A stretch of 64,000 bases of DNA, from contig NC_065570.1 of NCBI RefSeq assembly GCF_937616625.2, forward strand, positions 25,134,046-25,198,045, read 5' to 3'. The notes below the pieces were generated by a model that had not been told where the DNA came from, did no database searches, and worked only from the letters and a program-made list of their open reading frames with translations. This document shows, piece by piece, positions 47,601 to 61,700 of the stretch. The translations under genes were made by a program, and so were the position numbers. This DNA is from Mercurialis annua (taxonomy: Eukaryota; Streptophyta; Magnoliopsida; Malpighiales; Euphorbiaceae). The first letter of the stretch is position 1. Each line of letters opens with the position of its first letter.

Positions 47601-49095
47601 AATCAAAACGACGTGTTAAAGAGATTTGAGACACAACATATTAATTTAGTGTTACTTTTCACGCACACTTTGCGTAATATAACCTAACCATGCTTGGGTA
47701 ATCAGATCGACCCGTTAGAGAGACTCCTGACCCGACATAAGAGGTTACTCAAAACAACGCGTTATCGAGACTTGAGACCCGACATACTAATCTAGCATCA
47801 CCTTTCAAGCAATCTTTGCATAATATAACCTAACCATACTTAGGTAATCGGAACGACGCGTTAGATAGACTTAACACGCGACATACTAATCTATCGTCAC
47901 TTTTCACGCACACATAGCGTAATATAACCTAACCATGCTTAGAAAATCAGAACGTCGTGTTAGAGAGACTTGAGATGCGACATACTAATCTAACATCAGT
48001 TTTCACGCACACTTTGCGTAATATAACCTAACCATGCTTAGGTAATCAGAACGACGTGTTAAAGAGACTTGTGACGCGAGATAAGCATGGTAATTGAAAC
48101 GACGCGTTAAAGAGACTTGAGACGAAACATACTTATGTAACTACTTTTTTTACGCACACTTAGCGTAATATAGCCTAACCAGGCTTAGGTAATCGGAACG
48201 ACGCACTAGAGAGACTTGTGACGCGACATAAGCATGGTAATCAAAATGACGCGTAAAAGAGACTTGAGACGGGAAATGCTAATCTAGCGTCACTTATAAC
48301 GCGCACTTTGCGTAATATTACCTAACCATGCTTAGGTAATCGTCACGACGCGTTAATGAGGCTTGTGACGCGACATAATTATCTATTGTTACTTTTCATT
48401 AACACTTTGCGTACTATAACCTAACCATGCTTAGGTAATCTGAACGACACGTTAAATAGACTTGAGACGTGACATACTAATCTAGCGTCATTTTTCACGG
48501 ACGCTTTGCGTAATATAACCTAACCATGCTTAGGTAATCGGAACAACGCGTTAAAGATAACTGAGATGCGACATACTAATCTTGCGTCACTTTTCATGCA
48601 CACTTTGCGTAATATAACCAAACCATGCTTAGGTATTCAAAACGACGCGTTAAATAGACTTGATACGCGACATACTAAGCTATTGTCACTTTTCACGCAC
48701 ACTTTGCATACTATAACCTAACCATGCTTAGGTGATCAGAACGACGTGTTAGAGAGACTTCTGACGCGTAATAAGCATGGTAATCGAAACGACGCGTCAA
48801 AGACACTTGAGAAGCGACATACTAATCTAGTTTCACGATTTAACGCACACTTCGCGTAATATAACCTAACCATGCCTAGGTAATCGGAACGGTGTGTCAA
48901 AAAGACTTGATATGCGATAGACTAATCAAGCATCACTTTTCACGCTCACTTTGCATAATATAACCTAACCAAGCTTAGGTAATCGGGACGACGCGGTAAA
49001 GAGACTTGTGATGCGACATACTACTAATCTAGCGTCACTTTTAACACACACTTTGCGTAATGTAACCTAACCATGCTTAGGTAATCGAAACGACG
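44620..49095 (+). repeat. Higher-order satellite block, copy C (about 4476 bp)
   Basis: Colinear with copy B from ACATGAACATGG on. It is about 0.2 kb shorter because material equivalent to B 43.54-43.74 kb is missing (join near 48180, CCAGGCTTAGGTAATCGG). At its right end the sequence does not jump to another ACATGAACATGG but continues TTAAAGAGACTTGTGACCCG, showing what precedes the fused junction in its undeleted form. Confidence 0.85.
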
Positions 49096-51450
49096 CGTTA
49101 AAGAGACTTGTGACCCGACCTACATATCTAGCGTCACTTTTCACGCACACTTTGCAAAATATAACCTAACCATGCTGAGGTAATTTGAACGACGCGTTAA
49201 AGAGACTTGTAACACGACATACTAATATAGCGACATTTTTAACGCACACTTAGCGTAATATAACCTATCCATGCTTAGGTAATTGGAACGATGCGTTAAA
49301 GAGACTTAAGACGCGAAATTCTAATCTAGCGTCACTTTTAACGCACAATTTGCATAATATAACTGAACCATGCCGAGGTAATTGGAACGACGCATTAAAG
49401 AGACTTGAGACGCTGCATACTTATATAGCGTCACAGTTAACGCACACTTTGCGTAATATAACCTAACCATGCATAGGAAATTGGAATGACGCGTTAAAGA
49501 GACTTGTGACGTGACATACTTATATAGCGCCCCTTTTCATGCACACCTGGCGTAATATAACCTAAACATGCTTAGGTAATCGGAACAAAGCGTTAAAGAG
49601 ACTTGAGACGCGACATACTTATATAGCGTCACTTTTAACGCACACTTTGCGTGATATAACCTAACCATGCATAGCTAATTGGAACGACGCGTTTATGAGA
49701 TTTGTGACACGACATAATTACATAGCGTCCCTTTTCACGCACACTTTTTATAATATAACCTAACCATGCATAGGTAATCGGAATGACGCGTTAAATAGGC
49801 TTGAGACGCGACATATTAATTTAGCTTCACTTTTCACGCACTCTTGGCATAATACAACCTAACCATGCTTAGGTAATCCGAACGACGCATTAAAGAGTCT
49901 TGAAACGCGACATACTAACCTGGAGTCACTTTTCACGCACACCTTGTGTAATATAACCTAACCATGCTTAGGTAATTCGAAGTACGTGTTAAATAGACTT
50001 GAGATGCGACATACTAATCTATTGTCATTTTGCACGCACACTTTGTGTAATATAACCTATCCATGCTTAGGTAATCGGAATAATGCGTTAGAGAGACTTG
50101 TGACGCGACATAAGCATGAAAATCGAAACGACGCGTTAAAGAGACTTGAGACGCACCATACTAATCTATTGTTACTTTTCACGCACACTTTGCGTAATAT
50201 AACCTAACCATGCTTAAGTAATCGGAACGACCCGTTTGAGAGACTTGTGACGCGACAAAAGCATGGTAATCGAAACGACGCGTTAAAGAGACTTGTGACG
50301 CGACCTACTTATCTAGCGTCACTTTTCATGCACACTTTGCAAAATATAACCTAACCATGCTGAGGTAATCTGAACGACGCGTTAAAGAGACTTGTAACAC
50401 GACATACTAATAGAGCGACATTTTTAACGCACACTTGGCGTAATATAATCTAACCATGCTTAGGTAATTGGAACGACGCGTTAAAGAGACTTAAGACGCG
50501 AAATTCTAATCTAGCGTCACTTTTAACACACAATTTGCATAATATAACTGAACCATGCCGAGGTAATTATAACGACGCATTAAAGAGACTTGAGACGCGA
50601 CATACTTATATAGCGTCACTTTTAACGCACACTTAGCGTAATATAACCTAACCATGCATAGGAAATTGGAATGACGCGTTAAAGAGACTTGTGATGTGAC
50701 ATACTTATATAGCGTCCCTTTTCATGCACACCTAGCGTAATATAACCTAACCATGCTTAGGTAATTGGAACAAAGCGTTAAAGAGACTTGAGAAGCGACA
50801 TACTTATATAGCGTCACTTTTAACGCACACTTTGCGTTATATAACCTAACCATGCATAGCTAATTGGAACGATGCGTTTATGAGACTTGTGACACGACAT
50901 AATTACATAGCGTCCCTTTTCACGCACACTTTTTATAATATAACCTAACCATGCATAGGTAATCGGAACGACGCGTTAAAGAGGCTTGAGACGCGACATA
51001 TTAATTTAGCGTCACTTTTCACGCGAACTTGGCATAATACAACCTAACCATGCTTAGGTAATCCGAACGACGCATTAAAGAGTCTTGAAACGCGACATAC
51101 TAATCTGGCGTCACTTTTCACGCACACCTTGCGTAATATAACCTAACCATGCTTAGGTAATTGGAAAGACGTGTTAAATAGACTTGAGATGCGACATACT
51201 AGTCTATTGTCATTTTGCACGCACACTTTGTGTAATATAACCTATCCATGCTTAGGTAATCGGAATAATGCGTTAGAGAGACTTGTGACGAGACATAAGC
51301 ATGAAAATCGAAACGACGCGTCAAAGAGACTTGAGACGCACCATACTAATCTATTGTTACTTTTCACGCACACTTTGCGTAATATAACCTAACCATGCTT
51401 AAGTAATCGGAACGTCCCGTTAGAGAGACTTGTGACGCGACATAAGCATG
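49081..51450 (+). repeat. 1185-bp tandem duplication of a 12-monomer satellite block
   Basis: Two tandem copies, 49081-50265 and 50266-51450. TTTGCAAAATATAACC is at 49151 and 50336, and AAATAGACTTGAGATGCGAC is at about 49991 and 51176, always 1185 bp apart. Both copies begin at GTAATCGAAACGACGCG and the second ends just before the next occurrence of that word. They share unusual variants such as CTTATATAGCGTC and CATGCCGAGGTAATT. Confidence 0.9.
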
Positions 51451-53818
51451 GTAATCGAAACGACGCTTTAAAGAGACTTGAGACGAAACATACTAATCTA
51501 GCGTCATTTTTTACGCACACTTTGTGTAATTTAACCTAACCATGCTTAGGTAATTAGAACGACGCGTTAAATATACATGAGACGCGACATACTAATCTCG
51601 CTGCACTTTTCACGTACACTTTGCTGAATATAACCTAAGCATTCTTAGGTAATCGGAACGACGCGTTAAAGAGACTTGAGAAGCGACATACTAATTTGTA
51701 AATTTTCAAGTACATTTTGTGTAATATAACCCAAACATGCTCAGGTAATCGGAACAATGCATTAGAGAGACTTGTGACGTGACATAAGCATGGTAATCGA
51801 AACGACGCATTAAAGAGACTTATGACGCGACATACTAATCTAGCATCACTTTTAACGCAAACTTTGCATAATATAATCTAACCATGCTTAGGTAATCGGA
51901 ACGACCCATTAAAGAGCCTTGAGACGCGACATACTAATCTACTGTTACTTTTCATGCACACCTTGCGGAATATAACCTAATCATGCTTAGGTAATAATAA
52001 AAACGCCTTAAAGAGACTTGAGACGCGATATACTAAGCTAGCGTTTCTTTTCTCGCACACTTTGCGTAATATAACCTAACTATTCAGGGGTAATCGGAAC
52101 TACGCGTTAAAGAAACTTGAGACGCGACATACTAATCTAGCATCACTTTTCACGAACTCTTTGCGCAATATAACCTAGCCATAAGGGTAATCGGAACAAC
52201 GGGTTAAAGAGACATGAGACGCGACATTTTATGCTATTGTTACTTTTCACGCACACTTTTATGAATATAACCTAACCATTCTTAGGTAATCGGAATGACG
52301 CGTTAAATAGACTTGATACGCGACATACTAATCAATTGTCATTTTTCACCCGCACTTTGCGTAATATGACCCAACCATGCTTAGGTAATCGGAACGACGC
52401 GTTAGAGAGACTTGTGAAGCGACATTAGCATGGTAATAGAAATGACGTGTTAAAGTGACTTGAAACGCGCCATACTAATCTAGCGTCACTTTTTACGCAC
52501 ACTTTGCATAATTTAACCTAACCATGCTTAGGTAATTGGAAGGACGCGTTAAAGAGACTTGTGACGCGACATACTTATCTAGCATCACTTTTCACACACA
52601 GTTTGCGTAATATAACCTAACCATGCTTAGGTAATCGGAACGACGTGTTAAAAAGACTTGAGATGCGACTTACTAATCTAGCATCACTTTTCACGCACGC
52701 TTTGCGTAATATAAACTAACCATGCTTAGGTAATCGGAACGACGCGTTAACTAGAATTGATACGCGACATACTAATCTATTGTAACTTTTCACGCCCACT
52801 TTGCGTAATATAACCTAACCATAGTTACGTAATCGGAATGACTCGTTATAGAGACTTGAGACGCAAAATATTTATCTATTGTTACTTTTCACGCAAACTT
52901 TACGTACTATAACCTAGCCGTGCTTAGGTAATCGGAACGACGTGTTAGAGATTTTCGACGCGACATAAGCAAGGTAATCGAAACGACGCATTAATGAGAC
53001 TTGAGACGCGACATACTAATCTATCGTCACTTTTTACGCAAACTTGGCATAATATGACCTAACCATGCTTAGGTAATTGGAATGTCGCATTAAAGAGCCT
53101 TGAGACACGACATACTAATCCAACGTCACTTTTCACGCACACCTTGCATAATATAACCTAACCATGCTTTGGTAATCGGAATGACGCATTAAAGACACTT
53201 GAGACGGGACATACTAATATAGCGTTACTTTTCTCGCACACTTTGCGTAGTATAACCTAACCATTCTTGGGTAATCGGAACGACGCGTTATAGAAACTTG
53301 TGACGCGACATATTAATCTATTGTTGCTTAACACACAAACTTTGCGTACTATGACCAAACCATGCTTAGGTAATCGGAACGACGTGTTAGAGAGACTTGT
53401 GCACGACATATGCAAGGTAACCGAAATGACGCGTTAAAGAGACTTGAGACACGACATACTAATCTAGCGTCACTTTTAACGCAAACTTTGCATAATATAA
53501 CATAACCTTTCTTAGGTAATCGGAACGACGCATTAAAGAGCCTTGAGATAGGACATATTAATCTAACGTCACTTTTCACGCACATCTTGCAAAATATAAC
53601 CTAACCATGCTTAGGTAATCGGAACGACGCGTTAAAGAAACTTGAGACGGGACATACTAATCTAGCGTTACTTTTCTCGCACACTTTGCGTAATGTAACC
53701 TAACCATTATTGGGCAATCGGAACGACGCGTTAAAGAGACTTGAGACGCAACATACTAATCTAGCGTCACTTTTTACGCACTCTTTGCGTAATATAACAT
53801 AACCATGCTTAGGTAATC
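51451..53818 (+). repeat. Satellite array containing a partial copy of the B/C higher-order block
   Basis: Monomers here include the B/C markers TTTATGCTATTG and TTTTATGAATATAACC (52259; compare 41691 and 46364) and CATAAGGGTAATCGGAACAA. About 51.65-52.6 kb is colinear with 41.2-42.1 kb, and the remainder has diverged. No gene is visible. Confidence 0.75.
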
Positions 53819-55735
53819 GGAACGACCCGTTAGAGAGACTTGTGACGCGACATAAGCATGGTAATCGAAACGACCTATTAATGAGACTTAAAACGTGACA
53901 TATTAATTTAGCATCACTTTTCAAGCAAACATTGCATAATTTAACCTAACCATACTTAGTTAATCGAAACGACGCGTTAGATAGACTTAAGACGCGATAT
54001 ACTAATCTATTGTCATTTTTCACGCATACTTTGCGTAATATAACCTACCCATGCTTAGAAAATCAAAACGACGCGTTAAAGAGACTTGAGACGCAACATA
54101 CTAATCTAGCGTCACTTTTCACGCACACTTTGCGTAATATAACCTAACCATACTTAGGTAATCTGAACAACGCGTTAAAGAGACTTGTGACAAGAGATAA
54201 GCATGGTAATTGAAACGACGCGTTAAAGAGACTTGAGATGAAACATACTAATCTAGCTACACTTATTACGCACACTTTGTGTAATATAACCTAGCCATGA
54301 TTAGATAATCAGAACGACACGCTAAAGAGACTTGCGACTGGACATACTAATCTAGCGTTAGTTTTCACGCACACTTTGCGTTATGTAACCTAACCATGCT
54401 TAGGTTATAAGAACAATGCATTAAAGAGACTTGAGACGCGACATACTAATCTAGCGTCACTTTTTACGCACTCTTTGCGTAATATAACCTACACATGCTT
54501 AGGTAATCGGAACGACGCGTTAAAGAGACTTGGGACGCGACATTTATTGTTACTTTTCACGTACATTTTGTGTAATATAACCTAACCATGCTTAGGTAAT
54601 CGGAACGACGCGTTAGAGAGACTTGTGACGCGACATAAGCATGGTAATCGAAACGACGCATTAATGCGACTTATGACGTGACATATTAATTTAGCATCAC
54701 TTATCATGCAAACATTGCATAATATAACCTAACCATACTTAGTCAATCGGAACGACGCGTTAGATAGACTTAAGACGCGAAATACTAATCTATTGTCATT
54801 TTTCACGCATATTTTGCGTAATATAACCTACCCATGCTTAGAAAATCGGAACGACGCGTTACAGAGACTTGAGACGCGACATACTAATCTAGCGTCACTT
54901 TTCACTCACACTTTGCGTAATATAACCTAACCATGCTTAGGTAATCGTAACAACGCGTTAAAGGAATTGTGACGTGAGATAAGCATGGTAATTGAAACGA
55001 CGCGTTAAAGAGACTTGAGACAAAACATAATCATCTAGCTACACTTATTACGCACACTTTGTGTAATATAACCTAACCATGATTAGGTAATCAGAACAAC
55101 GCGCTAAAGAGACTTGCGACTGGATATACTAATCTAGCGTTAGTTTTCACGCACACTTTGCGTTATGTAACCTAACCATGCTTAGGTTATCAGAACAATG
55201 CATTAAAGAGACTTGAGACGCGACATACTAATCTAGCGTCACTTTTTACGCACTCTTTGCGTAATATAATCTAACCATGCTTAGGTAATCGGAACGACGC
55301 GTTAAAGAGACTTGGGACGCGGCTTTTATTGTTACTTGTCACGTACATTTTGCGTAATATAGTCTAACCATGCTTAGGTAATCGGAACGACCCGTTAGAG
55401 AGACTTGTGACGCGACATAAGCATGGTAATCAAAACGACCTATTAATGAGACTTAAGACGTGACATATTAATTTAGCATCACTTTTCAAGCAAACATTGC
55501 ATAATTTAACCTAACCATAGTTAGTTAATCGAAACGACGCGTTAGATAGACTTATGACGCGATATACTAATCTATTGTCATTTTTCAAGCATACTTTGCG
55601 TAATAAAACCTACCCATGCTTAGAAAATCGGAACGACGCGTTACAGAGACTTGAGACGCAACATACTAATCTAGCGTCACTTTTCACGCACACTTTGCGT
55701 AATATAACCTAACCATGCTTAGGTAATCGGAACAA
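53819..55735 (+). repeat. 783-bp higher-order satellite repeat, about 2.5 copies
   Basis: The marker TATTAATTTAGCATCACTT is at 53901, 54684 and 55466, spaced 783 and 782 bp. Each unit begins with a long-form monomer (GACATAAGCATGG) and contains CTACCCATGCTTAGAAAATC and a TAGCTACACTTATTACGC variant. The third copy stops near 55735, where sequence resembling the end of copies A/B/C (GACTTGATACACGACATAC) takes over. Confidence 0.88.
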
Positions 55736-58730
55736 TGCGTTAAATAGACTTGATACACGACATACTAATCTATTGACACTTTTCACTCACACTTTGCGTA
55801 ATATAACCTAACCATGCTTAGGTAATCGGAATGGTGCGTTAGAGAGACTTGTGACGCGACATAAGCATGGTAATCGAAACGACGCGTTAAGACTTGAGAG
55901 GCGACATACTAATCTAGTTTCACTCTTTAACCCACACTTCACGTAATATAACCTAACCATGCCTAGGTGATCTGAACAACGTGTTAAAGAGACTTGAGAT
56001 GCGATATACTAATCTAGCATCACATTTCACGCACACTTTGCGTAATATATCCTAACCATGCTTAGGTAATCGGAACAACGCGTTAAAGAGACTTGTGACG
56101 CGACATACTACTAATCTAGCGTAACTTTTAACACACACTTGGCATAATGTAACCTAACCATGATTAGGTAATTGAAACGACGCGTAAAAGAGACTTGGGA
56201 CGCGACATACTTATCTAGCGTCACTTTTCATGCACCCTTTGTGTAATATAACCTAACCATGCTTAGGTAATCGGAACGACGCGTTAAAGAGAATTGTCAC
56301 ACGACATACTAATTTAGGGACACTTTTAACGCACACCTGCGTAGTATAACCTAACCATGCTAAGATAATCGGAACGACGCGTTAAAGAGACTTGAGACGC
56401 GACATACTAATCTAGCGTCACTTTTAACGCACAATTTGAGTAACATAACCGAACCCTGCTTAGGTAATCGGAACGACGCGTCAAAGAGACTTGAGACGCG
56501 ACATACTTATATAGCGTCACTTTTAACGCACACATTGCGTAAAATAACCTAACAATGCATAGGTAATTCGAACGACGCATTTATGAGACTTGTGACGCGA
56601 CATACTTATACAGCATCCCTTTTCATGCACACCTAGCGTAATATAACCAAACCGTGCTTAGGTAATTGGAACGACGCGTTAAAGGGACTTGAGACGCGAC
56701 ATAATTATCTAGCCTTACTTTTAACGCACACTTTGTTAATATAACCTAACCTTGCAAAGGGAATCGGAACGACGCGTTAAAGAGACTTGTGACACGACAT
56801 AACTATATAGCGTCCCTTTTCACGCACACTTTGCATAATATAACCTAACCATGCACATGGAATCGGAACGACGCGTTAAAGAGACTTGTGACGCGACATA
56901 CTAATCTAGCCTTACTTTTAACGCACACTTTGCATAATATAACCTAACCATGCACAGGCAATCGGAACAACGCGTTAAAGAGACTTGTGACACGACATAC
57001 TTATATAGCGTTACTTTTCACGCACACTTTGCGTAATATAACCTAACCATGCTTATGTAGTCGGAACAATACGTTAAAGATATTGGAGACGCGACATACT
57101 AATCTATTGATCCTTTCACGCACACTTTGCTTACTATAACCAAACAATGCTTAAGTAATCAGAACGACGCGTTAGAGTGACTTGTGACGCGACATAAGCA
57201 GGGTAATCAAAACGACGCGATAAAGAGACTTGAGATGCGACATACTAATCTAGTGTCACTTATAACGCGCACTTTGCATAATACAGCCTAACCATACTTA
57301 GGTAATCGGAACGACGCGTTAAAGAGACTTTTGACGCGACATACTTATATAGCGTCACTTTTCAGGCACACTTCATGTAATATAACATAACCATTGTAAG
57401 GTAATCAGATCGATGCGTTAAAGAGACTTGTGACGCGACATACTAATCTAGCGTCACTCTTTAACCCACACTTTGTGTAATATAACCAAACAATGCTTAG
57501 GTAATCGGAATGACGTGCTAAAGACACTTGAGACACGACATACTAATCTAGCATCACTTTTCACGTACACTTTGCGTAATATAACCTAACCATGCTTAGG
57601 TACAACGCGTTAAAGAGACTTATGATGCGACCTACTACTAATCTAGCGTCACTTTTAACGCACACTTTGGGTTATATAATCTAACCATGCATAGGTAATC
57701 AGAACGACGCGTTAAAGAGACTTGTGACGCGACATAATATTCATGCATCACTTTTAACACACACTTTGCCTAATATAACCTAACCATGCTTACTTAATAG
57801 GAACGACGCGTTAAAGAGACTTGTGACGCCACATACTTAAATAGCGTCACTTTTCATGCACACTTTGCGTAATTAAAGAGTCTTGCGACGCGACATACTT
57901 ATATGACGTCACTTTTCATGCACACTTTGCGTAATATGACCAAACCATTGTAAGGTAATCAGAACCACGCGTTAAAGAGACTTGTAACGCGACATATTAA
58001 TCTAGCGTCACTTTTGATGCACGCTTAGAGTAATATAACATAACCATGCTTAGATAATCGGAACGAAGCCTTAAAGAGACTTTTGATGCGACATACTTAT
58101 ATAGCGTCACTTTTCATGCACACTTTACGTAAAATAACCTAACCATTGTTAGGTTTTCAGAATGACGAGTCAAAGAGACTTGTGACGTGAAATACTAATC
58201 AAGTGTCACTTTTAACGCACCCTTTGCGTAATATAACATAACCATTCTTAGGTAATAGGAACGATGCGTCAAAGAGACTTGAGACGCGACATACTAATCC
58301 AGCGACACTTTTAAAACACACTTTGCGTTATATAACCTAACCATGCTTAGGTAATTGGAACGACGCGTTAAAGAGACTTGAGACGTGACATAATAATCTA
58401 GCGTCACATATGACGCACGCTTTGCGTAATATAATCTCACCATGCTTAGGTAATCAAAATGACATGTTAAAAACACTTGTGATGCGACATACTTATATAG
58501 CGTCACTTTTCACGCATACTTTACGTAATATAACCTAACCATTGTTAGGTCAGAACAACGCGTTAAAAAGACTTGTGACGCGACATACTAATCTAGCGTC
58601 TCTTTTAACTTACACTTCGCGTCATATAACCTAACCACGCTTAGGTAATCGTAACGACGCGTTAAAGAGACTTGAGACGCGCCATACTACTAATCTAGCA
58701 TCACTTTTCACTGACACTTTGCGTAATATA
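55736..58730 (+). repeat. Satellite array, plus orientation, right part
   Basis: About 28 monomers. Positions 55736-56170 resemble 44160-44610 (TAGTTTCACTCTTTAAC, then ACATACTACTAATC). From 56170 many monomers share CTTATATAGCGTC, as in 49.4-50.9 kb. It ends with an intact GACACTTTGCGTAATATA before the orientation switch. Confidence 0.9.
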
Positions 58731-58763
58731 AGCATGGTTAGGTCTTGAGACGCGACATACTAG
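58731..58763. other. Mosaic satellite inversion junction
   Basis: Between the plus array ending at 58730 and the minus array starting near 58764, 13 bp in minus orientation (AGCATGGTTAGGT, 58731-58743) is followed by 20 bp in plus orientation (CTTGAGACGCGACATACTAG). Minus satellite then begins (TCTCTTTAACGCG). The join crosses the palindrome ACTAGT. The first switch falls at the CCTAACCATGCTTAGG near-palindrome. Confidence 0.8.
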
Positions 58764-61700
58764 TCTCTTTAACGCGTCATTACGAATAGCTAAGCTTGGT
58801 TAGGTCATGTTACGCAAAGTGTGAGTAAAAAGTGACGCTAAGTTAGCATGTCGTGTTTCTATAGTCTCTTTAATTCGTCGTTCTGATTACCATGCTTATT
58901 TCGTTTCACAAGTCTCTTTAATGCATCGTTCCGATTACCTAAGCATGGTTAGGTTATATTAGCATACCGCGTCACAAGTCTCTTTAACGCGTCGTTCCGA
59001 TTACCTAAGCATGGTTAGGTTATATTACAGAAAGTGTGCATGAAAAGTGACGCTAGATTAGTATGTCGCATCTCAAGTCTCTTTAACGCGTCGTTCTGAT
59101 TACCTAAGCATAGTTAGGTTTTATTAAGCAAATTGTGCGTGACAACTGACGATAGATTAGTATGTCGCATCTCAAGTCTCTTTAACGCTTCGTTACAATT
59201 ATCTAACCATAGTTAGGTTATATTACACAAATTGTGCGTGAAAAGTGACGCTAGATTAGTATGTCGCCTCTCAAGTCTCTTTAACGCGTCGTTCCGATTA
59301 TCTAAGCATGGTTATGTTATATTACGCAAAGATTAGTATGGCATGTTTTAAGTCTCTTTAACACGTCGCTTTGATTACCATCCTTATGTCGTGTCACAAG
59401 TCTCTCTAAAGTGTCGTTCCGATTACCTAAGCATGGTTAGGTTATATTACGGAAAGTGTGCTTGAAAAGTGACCCTGGATTAGTATGTTGCGTCATAATT
59501 CTCTCTAACGTGTCGTTCCAATTAGCTAAGCATGGTTTGGTTATATTAAACAAATAGTGCTTCAAAAGTGACACTAGGTTAGTAAGTCGCATCTCAAGTC
59601 TCTTTAACGCGTCGTTCCGATTACCTAAGAATGGTTAGGTTATATTACGCAAAGTGTGCATTAAAAGTGCCGCTAAATTAGTATGTTGCGTCACAAGTCT
59701 CTTTAACGTGTCGCTCCTATTACCTAACATGGTTAGGTTATATTATGCAAATTGTGCGTGAAAAGTGACGCTAGATTAGTATGTCGCGTCTCAAGACTCT
59801 TTAACGCGTCGTTCTGATTACCCAAGCATGGTTAGGTTATTTTAAGCAAAGTGTGCGTGAAAATTGATGATAAATTAGTATGTCGCGTCTTAAGTCTCTT
59901 TAACGCGTCATTCCAATAACCTAAGCATGGTTAGGTTATATTACGCAAAGTGTGCATGAAAAGTGACGCTAGATTAGTATGTCGCGTCTCAAGTCTATTT
60001 AACGCGTTGTTCCGATTACCTAAGCGTGGTTAGGTTATATTACGCAAAGTGTGCGTGAAAAGTGACGCTATATTAGTATGTCGCGTCTCAAGTCTTTTTA
60101 ACGCGTCGTTCTGATTATCTAAACATGGTTAGAATATATTACGCAAAGTGTGCGTCAAAGGCGGCGCTAGATTAGTATGACGCGTCTCAAGTCTCTTACA
60201 TCCGTCGTTTCGATTACCATGCTTATGTCGCGTCAAAAGTATCTCGAACGCATCGTGCCAATTACCTAAGCATGGTTAGGTTATATTACGCAATGTGTGC
60301 GTGAAAAGTGAAGCTAGATTAGTATGTCGCGTCACAAGTCACTCTAACGCGTCGTTTCGATTACCTAAGCATGGTTAGGTTATATTACGCAAAGTTCTCG
60401 TAAAAAAGTGACGCTAGATTAATATGTCGTGTTTCCTGTCTCTTTAAAGCGTCTTTCCAATTACCTATTTATGGTTAGGTTATATTAAGCAAAGTGTGCG
60501 TGAAAAGTTGCGCTAGATTAATATGTCGCGTCTCAAGTCTCTTTAACACGTCGTTTCGATTAGCATGCTTATGTCGCGTCACAAGTGTCTCTAACGCGTC
60601 GTTCTTATTATCTAAGCATGGTTTGGTTATATTACGCAAAGTGTGCACGAAAACTGACAATGGATTAGTATGTTGCGTCTCAAGTCTCTTTAACTCGTCG
60701 TTCCTAATACCTAAGTATGGTTAGGTTATATTACGCAAAGTGTGCGTGAAAATTGACGCTAGATTAGTATGTCGCGTCACATGTCTCTTTAACGTGTCGT
60801 TCCGACTACATAAGCATAGTTAGGTTATATTACCCAAAGTGTGTGTGAAAAGTGACGCTAGATCAGTATGTCGTGTCTCAAGTCTCTTTAACGCGTTGTT
60901 CCGATTATCTAAGGATAGTTAGGTTATATTACGCAAAGTGTGCGTGAAAACTAACGCTAGATAAGTATGTCGCTTCTCAAGTCTCTTTAACGCTTCGTTC
61001 CGATTTTTTAAGCATGGTTAAGTTATATTACGCAAAATGTGCCTGAAATGTGATGCTAGATTAGTATGTCGCCTCTAAAGTCTCATTCACGCGTTGTTTC
61101 GATTATCTAATCATGGTCATGTTATATTACGCAAAGTGTGCGTATAAAGTGACGTTAGATTAGTATGGCGCCTTTTAAGTATCTTTAACGCTTCGTTTCG
61201 GTTACCATTCTTGTGTCGCGCCACAAGCCTCTCTAATGCGTCGTTCCAATTACCTACGCATGGTTAGGTTATATTACGCAAAGTGTGCATGAAAAGTGAT
61301 GCTAGATTAGTATGTCATGTCTCCAATCTCTTAAACGCGTCGTTCTGATAACCTAAGGATGGTTAGGTTTTATTAAGCAAATTGTAAGTGAAAACTGACG
61401 CTAGATAAGTATGCCGCGTCTCAAATCCCTTTGACGCGTCGTTCCGATTACCTAAGAATGGTTTGGATATATTACATAGAGTGTGCGTGAAAAGTGACGC
61501 TAGATTAGTATCTTGCCTCTGAAGTCTCTTTAATGCATCGTTCCGATTATCTAAGCATGGCTATGTTATGTTACGCAAAGTGTGCGTAAAAAGTGACGCT
61601 AGATTAGTAAGGCGCTTGTTAAGTTTCTTTAACGCTTCGTTTTGATTACCATCCTTATGTCGTGTCACATGTCTCTCTAACGTGTCGTTCTAATTACCTA

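Noticed and set aside
49986..50207. Plus-strand 73-codon frame nearly identical to one at 51171-51392
   Set aside because: The two look like a conserved pair, but they are the two copies of the 1185-bp satellite duplication. Similarity extends equally over non-coding parts.
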